Below, piece by piece: positions 52,742-60,723 of a stretch of 64,000 nucleotides of DNA. The position numbers were made by a program, and so were the translations under genes. The stretch comes from Gluconobacter cadivus (GTDB taxonomy: Bacteria > Pseudomonadota > Alphaproteobacteria > Acetobacterales > Acetobacteraceae). How positions within the stretch are numbered: the first letter of the stretch is position 1; every line of letters starts with the position of its first letter. Below the pieces are notes generated by a model that was not told the DNA's origin, searched no databases, and worked only from the letters and a program-made list of their open reading frames with translations. The stretch spans positions 26,564 through 90,563 of the forward strand of contig NZ_JABCQI010000011.1 in the NCBI RefSeq assembly GCF_015244745.1, written 5' to 3'.

Positions 52742-53437
52742 ATGCACATGATTGGCCTCATCGGCGGTATGAGTTGGGAAAGCTCGGCAGAATATTACCG
52801 CATCATCAACGAAGGCGTTCGCAATAAGCGTGGGCCGACGGCATCCGCACCCTGCCTGCTCTGGTCTTTCGACTTTTCCGAGATCGAAGCGCTTCAGCAT
52901 AAAGGGGACTGGGAAGGCCTGACCGGAAAAATGGTCGATGCGGCGCAGCGGCTCGAAGCGGGGGGAGCCAAGGTTCTGCTGATCTGCACCAACACCATGC
53001 ATCGCATGGCTCCAGCGGTACAGGCGGCGGTCAGCATTCCGCTCCTGCATATTGCTGACCCAACGGCCGAGCGGATCAAGGCGGCAGGTTTTTCGAAAGT
53101 TGGCCTACTGGGAACGGCTTTTACAATGGAGCATGATTTCTACAAAGGTCGTCTGATCAACAAGCATGGTCTCGACGTTATCGTGCCAAACGACGAGGAT
53201 CGTGCGACCGTTCATCGCATCATCTACGAAGAATTGGTGGCAGGCCAGATCAAGGAGTCATCCCGCGCAGCCTACAAAGCAGTCATTTCCCGTTTAGTCG
53301 AAGCGGGTGCAGAAGCCATCATTCTGGGCTGTACCGAAATCATGCTGCTGGTACGCCCCGAGGACAGCAGTGTACCGATCTGTGACACCACAGCGCTCCA
53401 CGCTGAGGCCGCAATAGAGTACACACTCAAAGATTGA
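52742..53437 (+). CDS. Asp/Glu racemase family protein
   Basis: 231 residues, cofactor-independent amino-acid racemase family. Both catalytic Cys are present: C82 in ICTNTMHRM and C197 in LGCTEIMLL. The N-terminus MHMIGLIGGMSWESSAEYYR is typical. It would interconvert L- and D-forms of Asp, Glu or a related amino acid in the cytoplasm. AGGAGAG precedes the ATG. It is the second of two tandem paralogues under the likely control of the divergent AraC gene. Confidence 0.92.
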   Translation: MHMIGLIGGMSWESSAEYYRIINEGVRNKRGPTASAPCLLWSFDFSEIEALQHKGDWEGLTGKMVDAAQRLEAGGAKVLLICTNTMHRMAPAVQAAVSIPLLHIADPTAERIKAAGFSKVGLLGTAFTMEHDFYKGRLINKHGLDVIVPNDEDRATVHRIIYEELVAGQIKESSRAAYKAVISRLVEAGAEAIILGCTEIMLLVRPEDSSVPICDTTALHAEAAIEYTLKD

Positions 53438-53489
53438 CGATTTCGCATCCGTTATACGATTGACGCACCAGCAAGTCAGGTCAGGGAAT

Positions 53490-53870
53490 ATGAGAATGAA
53501 ACCCGTCTGGGCACTGTTCCTCGCGATTTACCTTCTGGCCTCACCCGCTGGTGCGCAAACGATCAGAACCGATTATCCCGCTTGCGACCTGATGGCACAA
53601 CGTGAACTTGTCGGCTCTGTTGGAGCCGAGATCATGGATCCGCAACAGGCGCATATTGCGGAACGCGCTAACATCCTTCAGGCGGACATTGGCACCGCCC
53701 GCAGGGCGCGCCGCATCTCACAACGACTGGCCGATCGTCTGTGGCGCAAGGTTGAGGCTGTTCGTACGAATACGAACCCCCTCAAGCGCAATCAGACATT
53801 TCTGGGCGCGGCAGAACGCACATCTTATGACCGACAACTTGATAGCATTGCTGGCACGTTATGCCGCTGA
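53490..53870 (+). CDS. Small secreted protein, hypothetical
   Basis: 126 residues from ATG 53490; ATG 53496 is nearly as good. Signal peptide 1-22 (VWALFLAIYLLASPAGA) predicts a periplasmic protein. The mature part has two Cys (YPACDLM and GTLCR at the end) that could form a disulfide, and a basic helical middle (RRARRISQRLADRLWRKVEA). It follows the racemase gene by 52 bp and may belong to that operon. Unrecognised. Confidence 0.65.
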   Translation: MRMKPVWALFLAIYLLASPAGAQTIRTDYPACDLMAQRELVGSVGAEIMDPQQAHIAERANILQADIGTARRARRISQRLADRLWRKVEAVRTNTNPLKRNQTFLGAAERTSYDRQLDSIAGTLCR

Positions 53871-53916
53871 CGGTATGGAAATTAGAACGTCTAAAGAAGC
53901 ACTATTTTCCGTGATA

Positions 53917-54007
53917 AGCGGACCTTCGGGTTCCCCCCCCCCCTGACCTGCCTGTCTGTTCTACATTGTGGGAGCAGACAGGCAGCAGACGCCCACATGT
54001 CGGACAT
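53917..54007. repeat. Dispersed intergenic repeat with stem-loop, copy A
   Basis: Head AGCGGACCTTCGGGTT and a C-run; stem arms TGCCTGTCTG (53949-53958) and CAGACAGGCA (53975-53984), perfectly complementary; tail GCAGACGCCCACATGTCGG. Two more complete copies are at 55987 and 57351. A C-run of 13 bases is embedded. Confidence 0.8.
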
Positions 54008-54040
54008 TTTAACAGGCAATTACTCAGCGTTTAGCCGACA

Positions 54041-54523
54041 TTAGGGTATAACAATCTCGCTGCCAGTTTTCACTCTATCTAAGGCAATGAGTGAACGATA
54101 ACTGGATACAAAATCATTTTGAGCGAATATACGACGCGTTATTTGTTCATAGGATTTTACGTCAGAGGTTACAATAATCAATACAAAGCTAATTCCTCCT
54201 GTGACATAGTAACACTGCTGAACTTCAGGTGTCGATTTGAATACGTTTTTTGCTGAATCAACAGTTTCTATGCGCTCATCCTTTAAGTGAACTTCAACTA
54301 TAGAGGTAATGTTCATATCAACAGCATGCACATTCAGAAGAGCACAATTTTGCTTGATAATGCCGCTCTTCTCCATAGCGGCAATACGTCTCTGCACAGC
54401 CGCCGCTGACAGATGAACATTCTCTGCAATGCGCCGCTGTGGTGTTTTGTTGTCTTTTTGAATAATGCGCAGAATTGCTCTGTCAAACTCATCCAACTGC
54501 TTCACGGTGGTCTTTTTTCTCAT
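54041..54523 (-). CDS. Lrp/AsnC-family transcriptional regulator
   Basis: 160 residues. The N-terminal helix-turn-helix (LDEFDRAILRIIQKDNKTPQ, RRIAENVHLSAAAVQRRIAA) is followed by the RAM ligand domain (ITSIVEVHLKDERIETVDSA, PEVQQCYYVTGGISFVLIIV). It is divergent from an EamA-type exporter gene 88 bp away; Lrp-EamA pairs typically control export of amino acids or their analogues. The gene and its neighbours are more AT-rich than the flanks. Confidence 0.93.
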   Translation of the reverse strand: MRKKTTVKQLDEFDRAILRIIQKDNKTPQRRIAENVHLSAAAVQRRIAAMEKSGIIKQNCALLNVHAVDMNITSIVEVHLKDERIETVDSAKNVFKSTPEVQQCYYVTGGISFVLIIVTSDVKSYEQITRRIFAQNDFVSSYRSLIALDRVKTGSEIVIP

Positions 54524-54611
54524 AAGCGAGTTTTTGTTGCATTTTTAAGGTGAATCAAGAGCACAAAAATCAATTCCTCGATGATACGTCTCTCTTTAAG
54601 GGGAGAACATC

Positions 54612-55607
54612 GTGCTCGATACGGAAACAGAAAATCGCTCTAAGACAAGCTATAATATCCCATTGGGCACTTTATGTGGTGTTGGTGCGGGTGCTTTGTG
54701 GGGCTTGGTATTTCTTGCGCCTGAACTGGTGCGTGATTTTACTCCTCTTCAACTGGCTATTGGGCGCTTCCTAGCCTACGGGATCATTGCCTTTTTTGTT
54801 ATTATGCCTCGCTGGCCCGTATTGAAATCACGCCTAAAAAAGCAGGATTGGCGCGCCCTCTTTTGGCTCTCTTTATTTGGAAATACTTTATATTATATTC
54901 TTCTGTCCAAGGCGGTGCAAAGTGGCGGTATAGCATTAACGTCTTTGGTAATAGGATTTCTTCCTGTAGCTGTTACGATTATTGGAAGCAGAGACAAAGG
55001 GGCTGTTTCCTTAACATCGCTTTTGCCATCTCTTCTTCTGTGCGGTGCAGGTGCAGTTTGCATTGGGTGGCAAGCTCTTAAAGCACCTGAAGCGACGCAC
55101 CAAACAAGTATGGGGCTCTTATGGGCGATTACCGCACTTTTGTCTTGGACAGCTTATGCTGTTGGAAACAGCCGCAGTCTCGTGCGTCTAAGCACAGTTT
55201 CAGTCCATGACTGGAATCTTCTGATGGGTCTTGTTACCGGAGCTCAAGCCGCCTGTCTTGTCCCCATCGCGCTACTCAGTGGTCACTTGGATCACGACCT
55301 TATGTCGTGGAGTTGTTTCGTTGGGGTCTCTACGGCAGTCGCAATTATTGCTTCTTTCTTGGGTAATGCTTTGTGGAACAAGATGAGCCGCCTTCTTCCT
55401 TTAACTATGACTGGGCAGATGATTCTTTTCGAGACGCTCTTTGCTCTCATCTACGGGTTTCTGTGGGAAGGTCGGTGGCCTCGCCCCATCGAGGTCGCTG
55501 CATTTACGCTCATTGTTTGTAGTGTAATGACATGCGTATCAGCTCATCGAAAACATCATCGCACGTTCAGTAACGCTGCGATGCAATCATCCCGGAACGG
55601 AGTATAA
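54612..55607 (+). CDS. EamA/DMT-superfamily exporter
   Basis: 331 residues with ten hydrophobic helices in two EamA repeats. First repeat: GTLCGVGAGALWGLVFLAPE to KAPEATHQ; second: GLLWAITALLSWTAYAVGNS to the end. The motif PLQLAIGRFLAYGI is typical. It probably exports an amino acid or small metabolite across the inner membrane. The start is GTG with GGGAG. It is controlled by the divergent Lrp-type gene and followed after 4 bp by csaA, so the two are an operon. Confidence 0.92.
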   Translation: MLDTETENRSKTSYNIPLGTLCGVGAGALWGLVFLAPELVRDFTPLQLAIGRFLAYGIIAFFVIMPRWPVLKSRLKKQDWRALFWLSLFGNTLYYILLSKAVQSGGIALTSLVIGFLPVAVTIIGSRDKGAVSLTSLLPSLLLCGAGAVCIGWQALKAPEATHQTSMGLLWAITALLSWTAYAVGNSRSLVRLSTVSVHDWNLLMGLVTGAQAACLVPIALLSGHLDHDLMSWSCFVGVSTAVAIIASFLGNALWNKMSRLLPLTMTGQMILFETLFALIYGFLWEGRWPRPIEVAAFTLIVCSVMTCVSAHRKHHRTFSNAAMQSSRNGV

Positions 55608-55611
55608 AATC

Positions 55612-55950
55612 GTGGCATCTATTTCGTTCGAAGAGTTCATGAATATAGATATTCGTGTGGGCACAATCATGGAAGTTAATCCATTCCCAGAGGCGCGAAA
55701 ACCAACGTGGAAGCTGAAAATCGATTTTGGAGTTGAGCTCGGAGTAAAAAAATCAAGCGCTCAAATTACAGGTTTATATAAATCTGATGATCTATTGGGT
55801 CGGCAAGTTACATGTGTCGTGAATCTCGCACCTCGACAAATTGGACCTTTTGTCTCGGAGGTCTTAACGCTTGGATTTCTTGATATCACAAAAAACGTCG
55901 TTCTGGTTGAACCTGAACGACAAGTCCCAAACGGTAGTCGGTTATTTTGA
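55612..55950 (+). CDS. csaA: tRNA-binding domain protein CsaA
   Basis: 112 residues, the usual length of CsaA. FEEFMNIDIRVGTIMEVNPF, KLKIDFGVELGVKKSSAQIT and VVNLAPRQIGPFVSEVLTLG follow the tRNA-binding OB fold of the MetRS C-terminus. CsaA is described as a small dimeric chaperone with affinity for SecA and possibly tRNA. The start is GTG, 4 bp after the exporter stop. The link between CsaA and an EamA exporter is unexplained but looks like a real operon. Confidence 0.92.
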   Translation: MASISFEEFMNIDIRVGTIMEVNPFPEARKPTWKLKIDFGVELGVKKSSAQITGLYKSDDLLGRQVTCVVNLAPRQIGPFVSEVLTLGFLDITKNVVLVEPERQVPNGSRLF

Positions 55951-55986
55951 CCGACAAGGCTTATTTGAAGTGTCCGATAGATCCGA

Positions 55987-56074
55987 AGCGGACCAACCGC
56001 TTTCCCCCGCTGAACTGCCTGTCCGCTCAAGGAATGTGAAGCGGACAGGCGGCAGACGCCTACATTAAAGACAT
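55987..56074. repeat. Dispersed intergenic repeat with stem-loop, copy B
   Basis: Head AGCGGACCAACCGCTTTCCC; stem arms GCCTGTCCGC (56017-56026) and GCGGACAGGC (56041-56050), perfect; tail GCAGACGCCTACATTAAAG. Compared with copy A, a T-A pair in the stem became C-G on both arms, a compensatory change. Confidence 0.8.
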
Positions 56075-56146
56075 AGCCGCAGCATTTGGTAGTTCAGAAA
56101 GCAGACATTTTTGAAAACAAAATGCTTTGAAACCAACATTGAAAAA

Positions 56147-57193
56147 TTAGATATTATGAATATCGCGAAGCATTCCATTCCGAGTTACTTCGTCGATCCC
56201 GTATCCATAATCCAAACTAGAAATAAAATCACTGCTTGTTTCGGATAAATCTATTATTACATAGTCCATCCTTATTATTTTCAATATTTCATCAAAATAA
56301 TTTCTTAATCTATCCCTCGATTTTGCAATTTTATCTTCAATTTTATGAAAACACTCTCCGTTTTGAGGAACGAATTTCTGATCAATATGAGATCTATAAT
56401 TATTTAATAAATCTGGATAGAAATCTTTAAAAGAAATGAGGTGGCTAAGTTCAATCGAAAGCTTTTGGAATAAATCATATAATTTTTCATTATATAGATG
56501 AAAGTCGCTACTCTTGGTCACATACTCAATAGATTGAGCAAATTCCAGTGTGGCGCGGCTCATCATGTTTGGTATCTCATTGAGGCATTTACCAAAAAGG
56601 CCAACATCAATATGGCGAAAAAACCATTCTATCTGTCTAGTATCTCTAATTTTTTTTATTTCTTCTTCAGATTTTCCATCGATTTCATGTGGCTTTAAGG
56701 GATTTTTTTCGATAATAGTAGAGATTGCTAATTTTATAAGATGACAAAAATTTTTCGTTTCAATTTGGCAAACGATGCCATTGTCTTTTATTTTATATGT
56801 AGAAATTCGTTGTCGATCAAAGTCAAAAGGAATCCCTGAAAAATTAGCGATTCCTTCATTAAATAATAGTATAATTCTGCCCCATCCAATATAAGCTGCA
56901 GCAAGTCCAATCTCGAACGTGACGTTTGGATTTGGAAAACTCTTCGACTGGTCATTTTTTACTAGTACCGTAGTAATATCGGCGATAAATATATCGCATT
57001 CACGAATTTTATTCGCAATGGTCTGCGGTATATTAGGTGCTCCGGGCTCATTTAGCGTTGCTTCGTCTCGTTCCAACATTAATAGAGAAGTTTCTTTTAT
57101 ATTCTTTATGGCATTGTCAATGGCTTTTCGTATTTGTTTTGTGTTAACATTTTTTCCTACGTCACTTTGCCATGAAAAAAATATTTTCATCAT
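56147..57193 (-). CDS. TIR-like domain protein, AT-rich, possible defence effector
   Basis: 348 residues from the ATG at 57193 (57190 also possible); the upstream in-frame extension to 57274 is not conserved-looking. The N-terminal domain (1-135) reads KIFFSWQSD, ECDIFIADIT and PNPNVTFEIGLAAAYIGW. E94 in NVTFEIG is at the position of the catalytic Glu of TIR-like NAD- or nucleotide-hydrolysing proteins. The C-terminal 200 residues are mostly helical and unrecognised. The gene is far richer in A+T than the window and is flanked by two copies of the dispersed repeat. Proteins of the SWQSD type often sit in defence islands (from memory); the anti-phage role is inference. Confidence 0.78.
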   Translation of the reverse strand: MMKIFFSWQSDVGKNVNTKQIRKAIDNAIKNIKETSLLMLERDEATLNEPGAPNIPQTIANKIRECDIFIADITTVLVKNDQSKSFPNPNVTFEIGLAAAYIGWGRIILLFNEGIANFSGIPFDFDRQRISTYKIKDNGIVCQIETKNFCHLIKLAISTIIEKNPLKPHEIDGKSEEEIKKIRDTRQIEWFFRHIDVGLFGKCLNEIPNMMSRATLEFAQSIEYVTKSSDFHLYNEKLYDLFQKLSIELSHLISFKDFYPDLLNNYRSHIDQKFVPQNGECFHKIEDKIAKSRDRLRNYFDEILKIIRMDYVIIDLSETSSDFISSLDYGYGIDEVTRNGMLRDIHNI

Positions 57194-57350
57194 TTTCTCG
57201 CATTTTTTTGTTACAATTGTATGTTTTCTAGGTGTCTCACACGTTATGAGGCAGAGCAAATGCTGCAACAGCAAGGTACATTATAGATCGTTGGACCTGC
57301 AACTCAGAGTAGATACGAATTTATTAGGTGTGGGCACACATCTCTTCTCA

Positions 57351-57430
57351 AGCCGGACCCTCTGCTTTCCCCCTGAACTGTCTGTCTGTTCTAAAATGTG
57401 GAATCAGACAGGCGGCAGTAGTTGCCACGA
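57351..57430. repeat. Dispersed intergenic repeat with stem-loop, copy C
   Basis: Head AGCCGGACCCTCTGCTTTCC; stem arms TGTCTGTCTG (57379-57388) and CAGACAGGCG (57405-57414), ten pairs with two G-T wobbles; the tail is degraded (GCAGTAGTTGCCAC). The TIR-like gene lies between copies B and C. Confidence 0.75.
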
Positions 57431-57440
57431 CCAATAGGCG

Positions 57441-58236
57441 TTACTCAAGGCCCTTTTGCTTCCTGTCTGCCGCATGAAGCTTGTCGATGTCCGCCGTTGA
57501 GAAATTTACTGGCAACGAGGCTTGCGTTAGGTCGTCCGAGAATATGTCCATACTGGCGATGAGTTGGAGGAACCAGATGTCGATTTCGGTACGCTGTTCC
57601 TTGAGGCCAAGGTGAGTAACGCGATTAATGCTGAAAGCAAGAAAATCGGCGATTTGAATTGGCGGCTCCAAGTGCGATTCGGCATATTGTCCGTCGTAGA
57701 GATCGCCCCATTCGCGAAATAAGGTATTCGCAATCGGTTTGCCGGGCTTAGCCCGCCCAGCCAGCATCGATACGTAAGGTCAGCGGTTCCGGTGGACCGG
57801 GCATCCGATGCTTGACCTTCGTAAGGAGAAAGAAAAGCGCCTGTCCATCCCTTTCCCTGAGGTCGAATCCATCCACGCTGAGGTCGAAACGGATTGCGTG
57901 ATCCGCTAAGGTGCGGTCGTCGACCGTCTGCACCTGCACAGGCCATCGGTGCATCCGGTAAATTTCAGCAAAGAACTCAAAAATCTTGAGGTTAAGCTCT
58001 CCCGGTGCATTTCTCCATTCCTTGTTGCGATTGTAGATATCGACAAAGTGAAATTCGGTCGGGCTGATATCGAGCAAGCTGGGCATTTCAGCGAGGCAAT
58101 TTACTATATTTGCGCGGATGCCATCGACCGCATGGTCCGGAAATTCGACCGCGACGTAGGTACTGCGCGCTCCGGTTACGTATTTCGAAGGGGTGGCCGT
58201 GATCGGCCCGTAGGTGTCGTCGATTGCTACGTGCAT
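57441..58236 (-). pseudogene. DUF3800-family protein with one frameshift
   Basis: The 5' frame starts MHVAIDDTYGPITATPSKYV and has EFHFVDIYNRNKEW, ending IDAGWAG then TAA at 57748. The 3' frame starts inside it and continues GKPIANTLFREWGDLYDGQY and PIQIADFLAFSINRVTHLGL to 57441. Removing one base near 57760 joins them into a DUF3800 protein of about 265 residues (RNase-H-like fold, acidic residues D6/D7 and the final ADFLA). It is probably a pseudogene; programmed frameshifting is less likely because no clear slippery site is seen. DUF3800 genes are common on phages and islands. Confidence 0.77.
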
Positions 58237-58444
58237 GGTTACTGTGTTTCCTCCTTCTCTCCAGACGAAAGAACGATGCATTTCTATAAGTATCGCAAAT
58301 AGTTAAGGTCGAATTTGTAATGACCAATGGGCGAACGTCAGCTGACAAAAACTTACTCATCGAAAGGAGCCCACCCACGATAAGGCGGCAGCTGTCATGA
58401 GCGCGAACGATGTGTATGGCTGCTTTCGGCTATTGCTTCCCGAT

Positions 58445-58468
58445 AGCCGACATTCCGTTTTCCCCCCC
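58445..58468. repeat. Partial dispersed repeat (head only)
   Basis: AGCCGACATTCCGTTTTCCC followed by more C matches the repeat head of copies A-C. It lies just before the end of the prophage lipoprotein gene. Confidence 0.5.
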
Positions 58469-58483
58469 CTATAGCGGCCCTTC

Positions 58484-59083
58484 TTATTCCTTCTTAAATC
58501 CTACGAATGGCCGGACCTTCTTTTCAAAGCAGTGCTTTACATTCGACATCAGCCCCTCGACATGCGCTGTCAGTGCCGTCCGGTCCCCCTCAATCCGCTC
58601 TGCCACCCGCTCCCGCACAACATCATTCTGACCGAGCAGCGCCCCGGCATAACCGACTTGCCGTCCGGCCTCGGCATCAGCCAGGGCCGACAAAGGCACA
58701 AACTGGACCGGCACGTTCAGGGTCTGGCCTTTCGTCCGGCTGGCATCCGCCTGAAGCCCGAAGACTGGCAGAGCTGAAGATGCCGAAACTGAGAACGATC
58801 CCGACTGACTGAAGCTGCCGGATAGATCCATCGTCACCGGCCCCGCAATCATGGCCACGACCGGATCTGACGTCTGCTGCGCGCACTGGAGCGCCCGGAC
58901 GTTGGCATCGAACTGGGCGGTCTGATCGGCCGTCCAGTGCTGCACACCTGAGACACTGACGACGCCAGCCTTCGTCAGATCCGCCTGCACCCCCGCAATG
59001 GCCTGACTGATCGTGACGGGCGATACGGATCCGGCTGAACAGGCCGAGAGAGCCAGAAGCCCGCAGAGCCACAGCGCCCTCAT
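58484..59083 (-). CDS. Prophage lipoprotein
   Basis: 199 residues from ATG 59083, which overlaps the stop of the tail gene (ATGA). Lipobox LSAC at about residue 15 after WLCGLLALS. The mature part includes a repeated Ser-rich strand (LSGSFSQSGSFSVSASSALP) and helix-rich ends; no known catalytic motif. It could act in lysis (spanin-like) or superinfection immunity, as many lipoproteins at the end of phage tail operons do; that is inference. Confidence 0.75.
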   Translation of the reverse strand: MRALWLCGLLALSACSAGSVSPVTISQAIAGVQADLTKAGVVSVSGVQHWTADQTAQFDANVRALQCAQQTSDPVVAMIAGPVTMDLSGSFSQSGSFSVSASSALPVFGLQADASRTKGQTLNVPVQFVPLSALADAEAGRQVGYAGALLGQNDVVRERVAERIEGDRTALTAHVEGLMSNVKHCFEKKVRPFVGFKKE

Positions 59084-60723
59084 ACCAGCGTCTCCCCGCC
59101 CAGACCTGTCCAGGCCTTCGTGTTCGGGTTCCACATCGCCATGACACCCTGAGCGCCAGAGCCGATGGCCTTATCGGTCACGACCGCGCGCTGCCACGCG
59201 GCAGGCGATGCTGGTAGCGTGGCAAAGGTGTAGGCGTTGTACGCCAGAATTGCCGGTTCGACCGCGAGAGTCGCCTGATTCTTCTGACCGTTGAACGCAA
59301 TGAGAGGTGACTGCCATGCCGACCGGTCTGACGTCCCTGCGAAAAGCTCCAAATCGGGATAGAACTTTCCATTGGTGTTCGTGTAACCCCGAAGCATCCA
59401 GTAACGTCCTTCAGGATCGTCCTGATTTGTCCAGAGAAGCGCGCCGATCGTCCCGGACCCAGACCGGCCGTCGAGGTTTAGCGCGTTGGACTGGGTCGAA
59501 CCACTTCCGTCAGGGCATTTATATGCGGAAATAGACGCAGCAGATCCATCCGCGTTGGCAAGGATCAAACCAATCGGGTCGTCGGTCATAGACGTCAGGA
59601 TGAAGAAATTTTCTCCGAAATATCCTTTGTCTATTCCAACCTTAACGACTTTCCCGTCAGGGAAACCGAGCGTGAATAAGCCTCCGTTATCGTCGAAAGA
59701 TTCTTGAGCGGCGACGATGGCGGGAAGATTATATTTACCCGATGCATCTTTGGTGTTGTCGATCAAGAGCGGGAAGTAATTCGCTCCGTTGGCTGCCGTG
59801 TATCCGAGCGCAGCATTGACCGTCGCGGCCGTGACGTTGGCATCCGATCCAGCAGTTCCCGGCGCACCTTGCGGGCCGGTGGCGCCTGTCGCTCCCGTGT
59901 CCCCCTTCGCCCCGGTCGCGCCTTGCGGACCTGTAGCGCCGACAGCACCCGCTGGCGCTTCGAATATCGCCGGAGCGGTGGTCGTGCCATCCGTGAGCGT
60001 GGCGGTCAGAGTTACCGTCGACGGCTGGCCTGCCGTAACTGCCCCCTGCATGACGTTGATCGACCGGATCCCGGCACCCTGTGTCCCGCCCGAAGACAAT
60101 GCCGCAATCCACTGACCGATGGTCTGGGCTTTGCCGCCTGACGTGACATTCAGCCCGGAGCCGTCTCCGGAATACGTCCCGGCCGTCACGCTCTCGAACG
60201 ACGGCGTGCCCACGGGAGCGGCGTCTTCTGTCGCCATCACGACGCGGCCGTTCGAGGAATACCCGGAGGGCAGTGCCTCGATGCCGGCAATCAGCACCTT
60301 GCCGTTCGTCAGGGTGTCAGCCGGGAAGTCACCGGGCGGGGCGGTTGCCACGGTCAGCGCCGTGATCTGAAGGACAGCCATTACGGAATAGACGCGGCCC
60401 TGCTGGGTGGTGATTTCAAAGAGGATCTTCTGTGCCGTGTTCGGCTGCCCGCTGGCGAGGAACGCCACGACCAGTGTCCCGGCCACGGCAGACCACATGA
60501 CCTTGAGGTCATAGTCCCCGTCCGTGGCTGTGGTGACGACGGCGGAGCGGATCGCGGTCAGCGTGTCGCCTGTGCCGGCCAGCAGGGTGGAGAAATCCAG
60601 CACATAGTCCAGGCAGTCGGCCGAGGCCTTTGGCGTCCACATCACCTGGGCATACAGACCGGTGCAGGACTGGAGCGTCACCGTCCGCAGTGGAGAGGGC
60701 GTGAGATTGTGGATCATGGTCAT
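59080..60723 (-). CDS. Phage tail fibre-like protein with collagen repeat
   Basis: 547 residues. Residues 1-125 are a beta-rich N-terminal domain of the kind that attaches receptor-binding proteins to phage baseplates. A run of about eleven Gly-X-Y triplets at 259-292 (GATGPQGATGAKGDTG and following) predicts a short triple-helical collagen-like neck, so the protein is a trimer. The C-terminal half (about 300-547) is beta-rich and ends in WNPNTKAWTGLGGETLV, a common fibre end. ATG 60723 overlaps the peptidase stop. It probably recognises the host surface. Confidence 0.82.
   Translation of the reverse strand: MTMIHNLTPSPLRTVTLQSCTGLYAQVMWTPKASADCLDYVLDFSTLLAGTGDTLTAIRSAVVTTATDGDYDLKVMWSAVAGTLVVAFLASGQPNTAQKILFEITTQQGRVYSVMAVLQITALTVATAPPGDFPADTLTNGKVLIAGIEALPSGYSSNGRVVMATEDAAPVGTPSFESVTAGTYSGDGSGLNVTSGGKAQTIGQWIAALSSGGTQGAGIRSINVMQGAVTAGQPSTVTLTATLTDGTTTAPAIFEAPAGAVGATGPQGATGAKGDTGATGATGPQGAPGTAGSDANVTAATVNAALGYTAANGANYFPLLIDNTKDASGKYNLPAIVAAQESFDDNGGLFTLGFPDGKVVKVGIDKGYFGENFFILTSMTDDPIGLILANADGSAASISAYKCPDGSGSTQSNALNLDGRSGSGTIGALLWTNQDDPEGRYWMLRGYTNTNGKFYPDLELFAGTSDRSAWQSPLIAFNGQKNQATLAVEPAILAYNAYTFATLPASPAAWQRAVVTDKAIGSGAQGVMAMWNPNTKAWTGLGGETLV

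Noticed and set aside
56147..58236. TIR-like and DUF3800 genes as a two-gene defence operon
   Set aside because: About 250 bp with a repeat copy separates them and DUF3800 is frameshifted, so a working operon is not supported.
59839..59950. Tandem DNA repeat in the tail fibre gene
   Set aside because: It is explained by coding of collagen-like Gly-X-Y triplets and not by a separate repeat element.
59704..60141. Rightward frame opposite the tail fibre gene
   Set aside because: It arises from the antisense of the collagen-like Gly-X-Y repeat; no independent support.
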